Below are positions 1 to 9,039 of a DNA stretch of 64,000 bases, piece after piece. The stretch's first letter is position 1; each line of letters starts with the position of its first letter. Made by a program: the position numbers and the translations under genes. The notes below the pieces were generated by a model. The model saw nothing but the letters and a program-made list of their open reading frames with translations. It was not told the DNA's origin and did no database searches. Origin of the DNA: Rhodococcus sp. 14-2470-1b (GTDB lineage Bacteria > Actinomycetota > Actinomycetes > Mycobacteriales > Mycobacteriaceae); contig NZ_NPFY01000026.1 in NCBI RefSeq assembly GCF_002259415.1, positions 62,001-126,000 on the forward strand. The letters run 5' to 3'.

Positions 1-144
1 TCCTTCGATGCCGTGTTCGCGGGCTTGGTCCAGCGTTGCGGTGAGCACCGCCTCGCGCACACGTGCCGATCTGCCGCCGGTTCTCCTACGCACCTCGCCG
101 TCACCCGCCGCGGATTCAGGGATGTCGTGTGTGGCCCGGTCCAT
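1..144 (-). CDS. TetR-family regulator, N-terminal fragment cut by window edge
   Basis: The minus-strand frame opens with ATG at 144 and stays open for 48 codons to the window edge. After a polar leader the residues RSARVREAVLTATLDQA followed by REHGIEG match the first helix of TetR DNA-binding domains. The gene diverges from the unrecognised gene starting near 342, and a nested palindrome lies between them at 257-283. Only the start of the HTH domain is present, so ligand and targets cannot be judged. The family call is fairly secure; autoregulation through the palindrome is inferred. Confidence 0.75.
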   Translation of the reverse strand, partial: MDRATHDIPESAAGDGEVRRRTGGRSARVREAVLTATLDQAREHGIEG

Positions 145-256
145 GGGCTCTGTTTCTACGCTAGATGCCTGCCAGGATCCACTTACACCCTGTTCGGGGC
201 GGTTGAGAGGAACCGTTCGACGAACCCGAGTTCCTGCCCTCTTGCGGTAATGGATC

Positions 257-283
257 CTTAACGCAATAATTGCTGGCGTTAAG
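257..283. promoter_or_regulatory. Nested palindrome, probable TetR operator
   Basis: The sequence CTTAACG at 257-263 is answered by CGTTAAG at 277-283, and the inner sequence GCAATAATTGC at 263-273 is itself a perfect 11-bp palindrome. It sits in the 197-bp gap between the divergent TetR fragment and the gene at 342, in locally AT-rich DNA. Position and symmetry suggest the binding site of the adjacent TetR protein; this is inferred from sequence only. Confidence 0.55.
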
Positions 284-341
284 TCGCTCATCTTCGGTCG
301 CCTACCACCGGAGTAGCTCGATCACGCGTCTGAGATGGGGA

Positions 342-1136
342 ATGAAGATGAAAGAGTCGCTGGACATTCGGGCCACCATCGGGGCGAGAACGGTGTCTCG
401 GCAGCGTGTGCTCGAGTGGGAGTCCGCCCGCGCAACGAAAGTGCTCACCACATTCGCGGCCAAGCTGGGGGAGCGGGCGATGCGCGAGCTGTCGCCGAAT
501 CGGTCGGTCCAACAGCTCCTGTCGACCAACCTCGCCGAGCAACGGTCTGCATTGACGCGATTGAAATACGAACTCGGACATGCCGGGATCTACGCTGCGC
601 TCCGACGCGAGATGGCAGTATCGGAGCGCCTCACGCGTATCGGTGTTGCCGCCAGTCGCGGCCGCACCCGACATGCCGTGACACGGCTGCAGGTCCCAGG
701 TGTGGACGCTGAACGCTCCGTGGAGTGGTTCGACAACTTGACCATCACCAATGCAGAAACCGACATGCTCGACGCGTGTCCCGATCACTACCTTCTGCGG
801 GGGCTACCCGACGGGCGCCAGGAGGTCATCGAGACGACGGGCGGATCGCCTGCGGCAAGCCGCTTCTTGGTCGACTACACCCGAACGGCGTCGTTGACGA
901 TCGAGATCGATCACGACTATCCCATCCAGGTCGCCGGATCGGCTGTTCTCGATGACGGTTTGGTCATCGGCGGTGTGCGACATCAATTTCGCAATGTCAA
1001 CGGAAACCTCGACGCTGTGCTGACGGTGCAGTTTCCTGGCACGACACCGGCAAGACTGATCGCAGAACATCAGTGGCATCTCGCCTGCGAATTCAGCAAC
1101 TGGATCGAAGCGGCCCACCGGTCTGTAGCAACCTGA
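342..1136 (+). CDS. Unrecognised protein
   Basis: The frame encodes 264 residues from ATG 342; ATG 348 is an alternative with GGGGAATGAAG upstream. The first roughly 95 residues are rich in Arg, Glu and Leu and look helical, while the second half alternates hydrophobic and polar residues as in a beta-sheet domain. No signal peptide, membrane segment or catalytic motif is evident. I do not recognise the family. It converges with the amino acid dehydrogenase downstream and diverges from a TetR gene that may control it. Codon use looks like that of the neighbouring genes. Confidence 0.6.
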   Translation: MKMKESLDIRATIGARTVSRQRVLEWESARATKVLTTFAAKLGERAMRELSPNRSVQQLLSTNLAEQRSALTRLKYELGHAGIYAALRREMAVSERLTRIGVAASRGRTRHAVTRLQVPGVDAERSVEWFDNLTITNAETDMLDACPDHYLLRGLPDGRQEVIETTGGSPAASRFLVDYTRTASLTIEIDHDYPIQVAGSAVLDDGLVIGGVRHQFRNVNGNLDAVLTVQFPGTTPARLIAEHQWHLACEFSNWIEAAHRSVAT

Positions 1137-1179
1137 GACAACCCGGGTCTCGACTGGCGTGCTTTAGCGCGGAGACCGG

Positions 1180-2277
1180 TCACACCCCGTTCCGTTCGAG
1201 CCGGAGGCGGGCGCCAGCGATTCGGTCGGCAGCCTCGCCTGGGGGAACACTGTCGGAGCGGGAGCGGTCGAGAATCGACAACACCGTGTCGTAGATCCTC
1301 TCTACGCGGTGGCGGACCCACTGCGCGTCGACACCGTCCTTTTCCCCCGCAACCTGGATGAGTCCGCCGGCGTTGGCAACGTAGTCGGGCACCCACAGCA
1401 CACCCTTGCTGTGCAGATACTGGCCGACGTCCGCAGTTCGGAGTTGGTTGTTTGCTGCGCCGCACACGATAGATGCGGTCATCCTGTCGGTGGAAGCGAC
1501 GGTGACGGTCGCACCCAGCGCGCAGGGGGCATACACGTCCAACTCGGCGTCGAGAACATCGTCGCAGACGACGATCGAAGGGAAGCGGGCTGCAACAGCG
1601 CGCACTGCCTCGACGTCGACGTCCGTCGCGATGACGTTCGCCCCTGCTCGCACCAGCAAGGCGATCAGCTCGGAGCCGACCTTTCCCACGCCTTCGACCC
1701 CGATCACACGATTCGTGAGATCGGGCGTGCCCCAGGTCGAGGTGGCCGCGGCACGCAAGGATTGGTAGACGCCGAGAGCAGTCATCGGACCGCTGTTGCC
1801 GGAACCGCCCGCGGCCGCCGACCGTCCGACCACGTGGGCAGTCCGTTCTCCGATGACGTCGAGATCGTCTGCGCCGGTGCCGACGTCGCCCGCCGAGATG
1901 TATCGGCCGCCGAGAGTGTCGATGAAGCGTCCGTACGACCGGAGCAAAGCCCGGGTCTTGATGTCCCGCGGATCGCCGATGATCACGGCTTTGCCGCCAC
2001 CGAGTGGAACGCCTGCGATTGCCGCTTTGTAGGTCATCCCACGTGACAAGCGGAGTACGTCCGTCAAAGCGGCCCCCTGGTCCGAGTAGGGGTAGAACCG
2101 GGTGCCACCCAGGGCGGGACCCAGGGTGGTCGAATGGATCGCGATTATCGACTGCAGGCCCGTGGCGTGATCCTCGCAGAAGACGACCTGCTCGTGTGGC
2201 AATCCCTCGAGTGCATCGGTCCGGTCGAAGACTGTTGTGTCTGCGGCGCCCGCGACGGATTGCGTGCTGAGTGTCAT
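1180..2277 (-). CDS. Leucine/phenylalanine dehydrogenase-family amino acid dehydrogenase
   Basis: A 365-residue member of the Glu/Leu/Phe/Val dehydrogenase family, which oxidatively deaminates L-amino acids with NAD. The glycine-rich segment PLGGGK near residues 91-96 carries the catalytic lysine, K84 is the likely second lysine, GDVGTG near 130 supplies the catalytic aspartate, and GVEGVGKVG near 193 is the dinucleotide loop with D219 after it. Length fits Leu/Phe dehydrogenases (about 350-370) better than glutamate dehydrogenases. ATG 2277 is preferred over 2310 because GGAAGG lies just upstream. It is the last gene of a minus-strand catabolic cluster. Substrate choice between Leu, Val and Phe cannot be read from sequence. 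Confidence 0.85.
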   Translation of the reverse strand: MTLSTQSVAGAADTTVFDRTDALEGLPHEQVVFCEDHATGLQSIIAIHSTTLGPALGGTRFYPYSDQGAALTDVLRLSRGMTYKAAIAGVPLGGGKAVIIGDPRDIKTRALLRSYGRFIDTLGGRYISAGDVGTGADDLDVIGERTAHVVGRSAAAGGSGNSGPMTALGVYQSLRAAATSTWGTPDLTNRVIGVEGVGKVGSELIALLVRAGANVIATDVDVEAVRAVAARFPSIVVCDDVLDAELDVYAPCALGATVTVASTDRMTASIVCGAANNQLRTADVGQYLHSKGVLWVPDYVANAGGLIQVAGEKDGVDAQWVRHRVERIYDTVLSILDRSRSDSVPPGEAADRIAGARLRLERNGV

Positions 2278-2360
2278 GTTCGAAAGCCCTTCCGAAGAAT
2301 CATCGTGCATGAGTTCAGGTGTTGGTGCGGTGGTCGACCGATGTGGTCCAGATGCATTGC

Positions 2361-3668
2361 CTAACCCAGGACAGTTCCGGTGGACTCGGTATTGAATTCC
2401 CTGCGCCTGGAGAAGGATCCGAGATGTATCTGCACACCGGTGTGCGGACCCGTGTAGACAACTGGATCGAGATCGTGGTCGTGCCCCGCCTCGACTTTCT
2501 CGATCAGAGTAGCCAGCATTCGGCCGACGACAGGTGCGTTCTTGAATTGATTACCGCTGGTGCCCATCGCTACGTAGTAGCCCGGTCGATCGGTCTTGTC
2601 ATAGATCGGGGTCCAGTCCGAGGCAGCGTCGTACACGCCGGCAATTCCTTTGGGCTGGGACGGTACCGGCAAATGTGGAAGACGCCGAGCTGCTCTGAGG
2701 ACCTGCGCCTGAAAACGAGCGGCAGTGCGGTTCGGGTTTGCGGTGTCGGGGTCGTCGATCCATTCCAATGGATCGCACTCGGGCTCGGTACCACCTATCA
2801 GAAAGCCACCGCCGTGTTCTGGTCGCATATAGGTTCCCAGATCGAGATCGGCGATCATCGGCCCGAGTCGCGCATGGTGGTTGTAGCCTTTCGGCGCCGA
2901 GACATGATGAACCTCCTGCCTGAGGGGGCGAACGGTGACGGTGAAATCCGATCCCACTCCTGCCATTGCGTTCAGCGCATTCGACCACGGCCCAGCAGCG
3001 TTGACCACGACCGAGGTTTCGACGGTGTCGCCGTTGTCCAGTCGAAGGGCCCACTGCCGCGAGGCAGTTTGTTCGATGCCGATCACTGTTGTGCGGAACG
3101 AATGGATCGCGCCTTTCGCTGCCGCGGCAGCGCCCAAGTTGGCCGCCGCAAGCTGGGGGTCGTCGACGAAGCCGGCTTCAGGTGTGAACACCGCTCCGAG
3201 CGAGGTGTGGGTGTCGGCATAGAATTCCTCGCTGTCAACAGGTTTGGGAGGGTAGTAAGACCCGACATCGATTCCTGGGATCCGATCGCCCAACGTTTTC
3301 GAGTCCCACAGCTCGTACCTCACCCCGATCTTGTCGAAGAGTCGAACCGTACGTTCACGTGGGGCGAGGTCCACATCGAGGAATACCATTCCACATTCGT
3401 GGAACTGGGCAATTGGTCCGCGGGCGGAGTCGTCCAGATGTTCGCGCCAGCTCTTCCAACAGTGCGCGGCCTCCCATGCTGCAGCCATCCCGTCGTACGT
3501 CGAATAGTTGTAGCGTATGACCGCGCTGGAGGCGCTGGTGGAACCGAACCCGGAACCTCCCTCCTTGTCGAGGACCAGGACTTCGTAACCACGAGCAGCA
3601 AGTTCGTAAGCGATGGAGTTGCCGATCACCCCGGCTCCCACAACTATCGCATCGGTCGATCGGGGCAT
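2361..3668 (-). CDS. FAD-dependent oxidoreductase of the DAO (glycine/sarcosine oxidase-like) family
   Basis: A 435-residue flavoprotein. The N-terminus has the FAD-binding loop GAGVIG at residues 11-16, and the C-terminal third carries GGFLIGGTEPE and YVAMGTSGNQFKNAP, typical of D-amino acid/sarcosine oxidase-like proteins that oxidise a secondary or primary amine. ATG 3668 follows a strong GGAGGAACG site. It lies between the PucR regulator and the amino acid dehydrogenase on the same strand with short gaps, which suggests stepwise oxidation of an amine or modified amino acid. No signal peptide is seen, so it is probably cytoplasmic. The exact substrate is unknown. Confidence 0.82.
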   Translation of the reverse strand: MPRSTDAIVVGAGVIGNSIAYELAARGYEVLVLDKEGGSGFGSTSASSAVIRYNYSTYDGMAAAWEAAHCWKSWREHLDDSARGPIAQFHECGMVFLDVDLAPRERTVRLFDKIGVRYELWDSKTLGDRIPGIDVGSYYPPKPVDSEEFYADTHTSLGAVFTPEAGFVDDPQLAAANLGAAAAAKGAIHSFRTTVIGIEQTASRQWALRLDNGDTVETSVVVNAAGPWSNALNAMAGVGSDFTVTVRPLRQEVHHVSAPKGYNHHARLGPMIADLDLGTYMRPEHGGGFLIGGTEPECDPLEWIDDPDTANPNRTAARFQAQVLRAARRLPHLPVPSQPKGIAGVYDAASDWTPIYDKTDRPGYYVAMGTSGNQFKNAPVVGRMLATLIEKVEAGHDHDLDPVVYTGPHTGVQIHLGSFSRRREFNTESTGTVLG

Positions 3669-3822
3669 CGTTCCTCCAGATTTGTTGTTGCGACGGTGTA
3701 CACGAAGCGAACCGCTACAACCACAAGTTTTGCCTAGACCGGAGGGCGACGCTATCTCCATTTGTGGATACTTCGGTTGACTACGAACAGAATTTGTCGC
3801 GTACGGCGCCCGTACGGAACAG

Positions 3823-5049
3823 TCAGCCGATCGACGAGTCGTGTGCTTCGGCTATGGACTTCATCTTCAAGCCGAGGTGCAGAGAGAGTCGGTCGTCGCC
3901 GTTGTCGAAACTGCAACCGGTGATCTGCTCGATGCGTTTGAGTCGCTGGTAGAGCGTCGCACGGTGAATTCGCAGCAGTTCCGCGGTGCGTCGAATATCG
4001 CACGCATTGTCGAAGAATGCGCCGAGGGTAGTCGTCAGTACCTGTTGCTTGTCCGCGGCTTCGAGTGCCTTCACAGGTGAAACCTGTGTAGCTCCGATGA
4101 TTTCGTCACGGGACAGTCGCAGTAGGACGTCGTAGGGACCCAGGTGGCCCCATCTCGCCACGTCGCCGAGCGAGGGGACGAGCAGTGCAGCGCGAACTGC
4201 GGCCGTCGCGCTGCGATAGGCGCGGTATACCGCGCTGAGCTCGTTCACGGTGTCGCCGACGCCGAGGACGAATCGACTGTCCCGACCACTCAGTTGGCGA
4301 AAGCGATAATCCGCGCGTTCGGTGACGCGCTTCAATTGTTGTGGCGTCGGAATATTCTCGAATGCAAGAAGGATCCACGCGCGGGACTTGTCTGCCACCA
4401 TCAGACCGGCGCCGGTCGGAAGAGTGTCCAGCGCTTCCTGCATCGCGACCTGTACCGCTATGTCGTCCGATGCTTCTACCGAGTGTGCAGTGTCGCGTTG
4501 CGCTGCGATGACCTGATAAAGCATCGGTCGCGGGGCGAACAGCTGGTCGGTGACTACATCCTCGACGGCCTGCGTCCTGACCTCTGGAGTTGAGCTGACG
4601 AGGTTGCGGAGAATCGATTCGCGATGAGCATTCGAACGCTCATGACGCAGAAGTCGTTCGTACAGCACAATGCCCGCGCGCGAGGCAGTGTCCTCAGCCA
4701 TTTCGACGTCGGACTCGGTCAGAGGGTTCTCTTCACTGTCGATCAGCCAGAGGAAACCGAGAAGCAGACTCTTGCACCGCACAGGTACACAGAGTCGCTT
4801 CTCGCTCCCCGGCACATCGGGCCGCGCGCTACCCGGTTTGATCCAGGTGCCGATGCCGAGAGCGAGAAGTGGCCGCGAAACCTCCTCGGGTACCGCTCGA
4901 TTCAGAATCGATGCGACGCGCAGGGAGTCTTCGTCGCCGAAGTGTCGACTGGACGCAAGGAGTCGGATGGACGGGTCGTCGATGGCCACAGAACGGCGGA
5001 GTCGCCCGGCCAGGTCGTCGACGAGGAGCTGCAGTTCGTCGATGGACAT
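3823..5049 (-). CDS. PucR/CdaR-family transcriptional regulator
   Basis: A 408-residue regulator with a C-terminal helix-turn-helix. Residues around 355-390 read DIRRTAELLRIHRATLYQRL followed by KRIEQITG, the hallmark of the PucR C-terminal HTH. The central part contains a GGDEF-like segment typical of CdaR/PucR proteins and the N-terminal part looks like a sensory domain. GAGGAG precedes ATG 5049, preferred over 5112. PucR proteins usually activate catabolic genes when their substrate is present. Its place inside the transporter-amidohydrolase-esterase-oxidase-dehydrogenase cluster suggests it controls that cluster. Confidence 0.85.
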   Translation of the reverse strand: MSIDELQLLVDDLAGRLRRSVAIDDPSIRLLASSRHFGDEDSLRVASILNRAVPEEVSRPLLALGIGTWIKPGSARPDVPGSEKRLCVPVRCKSLLLGFLWLIDSEENPLTESDVEMAEDTASRAGIVLYERLLRHERSNAHRESILRNLVSSTPEVRTQAVEDVVTDQLFAPRPMLYQVIAAQRDTAHSVEASDDIAVQVAMQEALDTLPTGAGLMVADKSRAWILLAFENIPTPQQLKRVTERADYRFRQLSGRDSRFVLGVGDTVNELSAVYRAYRSATAAVRAALLVPSLGDVARWGHLGPYDVLLRLSRDEIIGATQVSPVKALEAADKQQVLTTTLGAFFDNACDIRRTAELLRIHRATLYQRLKRIEQITGCSFDNGDDRLSLHLGLKMKSIAEAHDSSIG

Positions 5050-5121
5050 GTGGACTCTCCTCGCAACTCTCGACAGGCACCTTGATGCTAGTGCAGCGCG
5101 GTCCGAGACCACCTCGCTCGA

Positions 5122-5994
5122 TCACCGGACATGACATTCCTTCAGATAGCTCAAGAAGGATGCCTGTACTCCGGTGACGTGCGTCTCGTCGAGCATCGAA
5201 GTCGACAGGAGCTCCGAACGACCTTGTGCGCGCAGTCCCTCGAGCGCTCTGAGGACATTTCGGGCCAAGCCGCGATACACGGGGACATCGCCCCAGAGTT
5301 CTACCTTGTTCAGAGTGACGTGGAGACGTCCGGCGCCTGGGCCGTCGTCGCTCGCTTCCGGAAGGTTTCCGATCATGTCGAACAGTTGGCTGTCTGCGCT
5401 GCTGATCCCCGGTGTTCCCGCGCCGACCGTCGAGAAGGGAGTTCCGCCGCGAAGCCACGCGTACAACGCGAAAAGCCCACCGTACGAGAACCCGAACAGC
5501 CCGTGACCGGTGTCGCTGACGCGAAGGTGAGAGTGCAGACGAGGGTGCAGTTCGTCGGTCAGAAAGTCCAGAAACGTATCCGCATTGCAGTCCGAGTGTT
5601 GCTCGATGTAGGCGTCGATGTCCCCTTGACTCATCGCCCCGGTTTCGCGTGCGGACTCCAATGCAGCCACTACGTCATCGCCGATAGGTTCCCCGGGTGG
5701 CACGAGGTCACGGTTGCGAAGCCGCGCCCAGTCCGATGCCTCGTCTCCGGCGTAGCCGACGGTGACTTGAATGTAGGGCGCAATGCTCAGATACGGATCG
5801 CGTTGCGTGACGATGAGTGGTGCGGTGAAACCCACGGTCCAGTTGCCGTCCAACACGTAGACCAGTGGCACTGATTCGCTGGATTCTTCGTATCCGGGAG
5901 GTGTGGTGATCCAGATTCCGTACCGGTTGCCTGAGCGTGACTCCACTTCGAGGTACTCGGTGTCCTGAAGGCAACCATGCAATATCGCGCTCAA
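5122..5994 (-). CDS. Serine esterase, alpha/beta hydrolase (putative esterase family)
   Basis: A 290-residue alpha/beta hydrolase resembling the esterase-D/siderophore-esterase group. The nucleophile elbow GFSYGG places the catalytic serine at 170, VLDGNW near 48-52 is the oxyanion-side strand, and H272 near the C-terminus is the likely catalytic histidine. The start is TTG at 5994, overlapping the stop of the upstream amidohydrolase, with AAAGGA upstream. The overlap implies translational coupling and a shared pathway. No signal peptide is present, so it should act in the cytoplasm. Natural ester substrate is unknown. Confidence 0.78.
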   Translation of the reverse strand: MSAILHGCLQDTEYLEVESRSGNRYGIWITTPPGYEESSESVPLVYVLDGNWTVGFTAPLIVTQRDPYLSIAPYIQVTVGYAGDEASDWARLRNRDLVPPGEPIGDDVVAALESARETGAMSQGDIDAYIEQHSDCNADTFLDFLTDELHPRLHSHLRVSDTGHGLFGFSYGGLFALYAWLRGGTPFSTVGAGTPGISSADSQLFDMIGNLPEASDDGPGAGRLHVTLNKVELWGDVPVYRGLARNVLRALEGLRAQGRSELLSTSMLDETHVTGVQASFLSYLKECHVR

Positions 5995-7214
5995 CGAATG
6001 TCCTTTGCTGTCGTGCCGCTCTTGACTACGAGAACGGCCATCTCGGGATCGGCGAAGACATCGGGGTCTTCGAGAGGGTCTTCCTGCCAGACGGTCAGGT
6101 CTGCTCGCATTCCAACCCGCACCATGCCCACGGTGTCGCCCACGCCGAGGATGTTTGCATTGACGCTCGTTGCGGACACCAAGGCCTGCATCGGCGATTC
6201 CAACTCCGAACGCACGCGCAACTCGTCGCCGCGCCGTTGCTGATTCGGACCGATGAGGTCGGAACCGAGGCCGATGCGCAGGCTGGACGCGCGGGCAACC
6301 TCGAGAGCGGCCGCCATCCGCTCTCGAACTCCTGCTACTCGTTCGACAGTCGCGGGATCGACATCCGCCACCCCGTCGTTCAACAGTTGGTCGATCACGG
6401 AGAAGGTGGGCACCATAGCGACGTCGTGCTCGAGCATCAGAGCCGCTGTCTGCTCGTCGATATCGGTGCCGTGTTCTACGCAGCGCACCCCCGCCTGTAC
6501 TGCGTTGCGAATCCCTTCCTTACCGTGCGCATGCACTGTGACGTACGTGCCTCGTGCTGCGGCTTCCTGCACAGCGACCGCGATTTCCTCGACGGTGAAC
6601 TGGGTGTCCGCGAGGCGGTCGTGCCCGCCCACGACTCCACCGGTAACGCACAACTTCAGAAACGTGGCACCCCGGCGAAACGACTCACGCACGTTCTTCC
6701 TGAGTTCGTCGGCGTTGCCGGACATCAGCGACAGCGCACACAGCCCGGGCATGTGATGCTGTGTCCACAATTCTGTGGGTTCCCAATCGGCGCCGTAGTA
6801 TCCGTGCCCGCCGACCTGGCATTGGACAGGGCCACAGGACAGGACGTGCGGACCCCGCACCTTGCCCTTGGCGATGACGTCGACGACACCGCGGTCTATG
6901 CCACCGGTGTCGCGAACGGTCGTGAAGCCGGCATCGAGGGCTAAGCCTGCCGAGGCGAATATATCGGCCGCGATCTCGGCGGCAGACAGTTCGAATCCGA
7001 ACTGTGCTCTGATGGGACTGGACAGACCGAGGTGAACGTGCGCGTCGATAAGTCCGGGGGTGACCAGCCTGCCATCCAGATCCACCGTTGTCGCGCCTGC
7101 TGGTGCATCGCCGAGGGCGGTGATGATCCCGTTGCTCACGCAGACATCCACCGCGGATGGTTCTACACCGGATCCGTCCGCGACTCTACCTCCTGCGTAC
7201 CACGTTTCCGTCAC
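5991..7214 (-). CDS. Metal-dependent amidohydrolase (imidazolonepropionase/Xaa-Pro dipeptidase-like)
   Basis: A 407-residue amidohydrolase-superfamily enzyme. The HxH metal pair is H59/H61 in DAHVHLG, K187 in FLKLCVTGG is placed like the carbamylated lysine of binuclear members, H228/H230 and H248 (VEHGTD) follow, and GSDLIGP carries the terminal aspartate. Such enzymes hydrolyse cyclic amides or N-acyl/Xaa-Pro amino acids in the cytoplasm. GTG 7214 is chosen because GGGAGG stands just upstream and the family begins this way; longer in-frame extensions to 7646 lack homology. It is coupled to the esterase and follows the MHS transporter, which probably imports the substrate. Confidence 0.83.
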   Translation of the reverse strand: MTETWYAGGRVADGSGVEPSAVDVCVSNGIITALGDAPAGATTVDLDGRLVTPGLIDAHVHLGLSSPIRAQFGFELSAAEIAADIFASAGLALDAGFTTVRDTGGIDRGVVDVIAKGKVRGPHVLSCGPVQCQVGGHGYYGADWEPTELWTQHHMPGLCALSLMSGNADELRKNVRESFRRGATFLKLCVTGGVVGGHDRLADTQFTVEEIAVAVQEAAARGTYVTVHAHGKEGIRNAVQAGVRCVEHGTDIDEQTAALMLEHDVAMVPTFSVIDQLLNDGVADVDPATVERVAGVRERMAAALEVARASSLRIGLGSDLIGPNQQRRGDELRVRSELESPMQALVSATSVNANILGVGDTVGMVRVGMRADLTVWQEDPLEDPDVFADPEMAVLVVKSGTTAKDIR

Positions 7215-7419
7215 ACAACCTCCCGGTCTTCGCCTCTTCGGATGTCTCCTCCGTAATGGCAACGATGACGCATGTCTTTCATGTGCTTTCGCCCAGGTCC
7301 CATCATGGTGCGTGACCACCGGAACGGACAGTGGCCGCGCGTTGCGACTTGGGCACGGGACCATCGACATATGTCGAGTCCCGGTTCGATCGATTGCTTC
7401 GGGAGGTGCCACTGCATCG

Positions 7420-8760
7420 TTAGGTTTCTCGGCTGTGCAAAGGGCGGTCCGTCCCTGCGATTCTCGATTCCGGTATGCCCCGCCAGAGGACCGGAAGCGC
7501 AAGCGAAGCGACCGCGGTCGCATAGAACGCCGGCGACAGGTTGCTGCCCGTGGAGTTGACCAGCGTCTCGCATACCAAAGGCGCGGTACCGGCAAAGAGC
7601 GCGTACGCAAGGTTGTACGGCAGTGCGGTACCCGTGAATCGAGCATTCGTCGGCATCATCTCGAGGACCGCGAGAAGAGCTGAGGCAAGCAAGGATTGCA
7701 CGATAACCAAGACGATCAACGCACCTGCGATTGCGACGATGTTTCCCGTGCCGATCAGAACGTAGCTGGGAACCGCGACAAGAACCGATGCAACCATTCC
7801 GATTCTGACCAGGGGGCGCCTGCCTATCCGGTCGACAGTTGCGCCGAAGGCGATGTACAGAGGAACCGCGAGCACCAGGGCACCGGACGTCAGCATCAAT
7901 GCAGCTGTGCTCGACACTCCTGCAGCGTGTGTCAGGAATGTCGGCATGTAACCGATGAGCATATGAGTAGCGACGCCGAGCGACGCGAAGTAGACGAACG
8001 CAGTGACCAGAGACCGCCAGTGATTGCGTAACAGGTCGGCCAGGGGGCGAGTGAGAAGAGCTTCTTTTTCTTTCATCTCGGTGAAAGCCGGTGTTTCGTC
8101 GACCGCAAGCCTCATGAACAGGCCGGCAATTGCGACAACCCCTCCGATGATGAACGGCCAACGCCACCCACCGTCCAGGAAGTACTCTGTGCCAACCGAA
8201 TTGAACGTCAGTACCGTGATTGTCGCGAGAATGCTGCCGACGAAGGACGAACCGGCAATGATTCCGGCGTAAAGTCCCCGACGGTGGTATGGCGCGTGTT
8301 CGACGACGAAGGTGGCTGCTCCGGTGTATTCGCCGCCGGCCGAGAAACCCTGAACCAATCTGCAGACCAGCAGGAGTAGTGGGGCAGCAGCGCCGATGGA
8401 GGCGTAGGTCGGCAGAAGCCCGATAGCCGCTGTCGAGCAGCCCATGAGCGTAATTGCCAAGGACAGGGATCCTCGGCGGCCGAACCGGTCGCCCAGCCTG
8501 CCGAAAACCACGCCGCCTGCGGGCCTGGCGAGGAACGCGACACCGTAGAGTGCGAAGGTGGCGAGCAGAGCGCCGCTGCCGAACTCGGCAGGGAAGAACA
8601 CTGTGGCGAGAACTGCGGCGCTGAAGCCGTAAATTGTGAAATCGAACCACTCGACGATGTTCCCCGTTGCGCCTGCGATCAGCGCCTTTCGACGTGTGCG
8701 CGCCCGCTCGGTTGAAGTTCTTTCCAGGCTCTCTATACGAGCGTCGGCTGCACCGGTCAT
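7420..8760 (-). CDS. MFS transporter, metabolite:H+ symporter (MHS) type
   Basis: A 446-residue protein with about twelve hydrophobic segments. The stretch ATGNIVEWFDFTIYGFSA in the first helix region, GRLGDRFGRRGSL in the loop after helix 2 and RLVQGFSAGGEYTGA are signatures of the MHS/ProP-like branch, which imports osmolytes and organic acids with protons. ATG 8760 follows GAGAGG; an upstream in-frame ATG at 8796 lacks support. It is the first gene of the minus-strand catabolic cluster and is separated from the amidohydrolase by 205 bp, so the latter may have its own promoter. Confidence 0.85.
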   Translation of the reverse strand: MTGAADARIESLERTSTERARTRRKALIAGATGNIVEWFDFTIYGFSAAVLATVFFPAEFGSGALLATFALYGVAFLARPAGGVVFGRLGDRFGRRGSLSLAITLMGCSTAAIGLLPTYASIGAAAPLLLLVCRLVQGFSAGGEYTGAATFVVEHAPYHRRGLYAGIIAGSSFVGSILATITVLTFNSVGTEYFLDGGWRWPFIIGGVVAIAGLFMRLAVDETPAFTEMKEKEALLTRPLADLLRNHWRSLVTAFVYFASLGVATHMLIGYMPTFLTHAAGVSSTAALMLTSGALVLAVPLYIAFGATVDRIGRRPLVRIGMVASVLVAVPSYVLIGTGNIVAIAGALIVLVIVQSLLASALLAVLEMMPTNARFTGTALPYNLAYALFAGTAPLVCETLVNSTGSNLSPAFYATAVASLALPVLWRGIPESRIAGTDRPLHSRET

Positions 8761-9039
8761 GGGATTCCTCTCGAAGCGGGACTGTAGACGTTTCATCGAC
8801 GGCGGCGTGGGCGCCGAATTCTTTCGAGAACGCCGATCAAAGAACGTCGGGGTCCGAAACTTTCCCCCGCTTTTCGGCGTGACGAAAGCCTATGGCCGGC
8901 GATGTAGGCTGCATCACTGCCATATGTTCACAATGTGGGCGAGAACTGCCTGCATTTGTCGAGAACGACGAGAAGTGCAGCGGGCTGACTACTTGCTTCG
9001 GGACGTAACGGCGTGTCACGCGCCGGCGAATTACTACCT
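8761..9039. other. Divergent intergenic region, no gene seen
   Basis: This 279-bp gap lies between the divergent starts of the MHS transporter and the small secreted protein. No convincing reading frame, RNA gene or strong palindrome is seen. It presumably holds the promoters of both genes. Confidence 0.4.

Noticed and set aside
1133..1151. A GAGAC/GTCTC hairpin as terminator between the unrecognised protein and the dehydrogenase
   Set aside because: The stem is only 5 bp and lacks a T-run; too weak to list.
2319..3737. A plus-strand open frame opposite the FAD oxidoreductase
   Set aside because: It is antisense to a gene with an intact FAD motif and good ribosome site.
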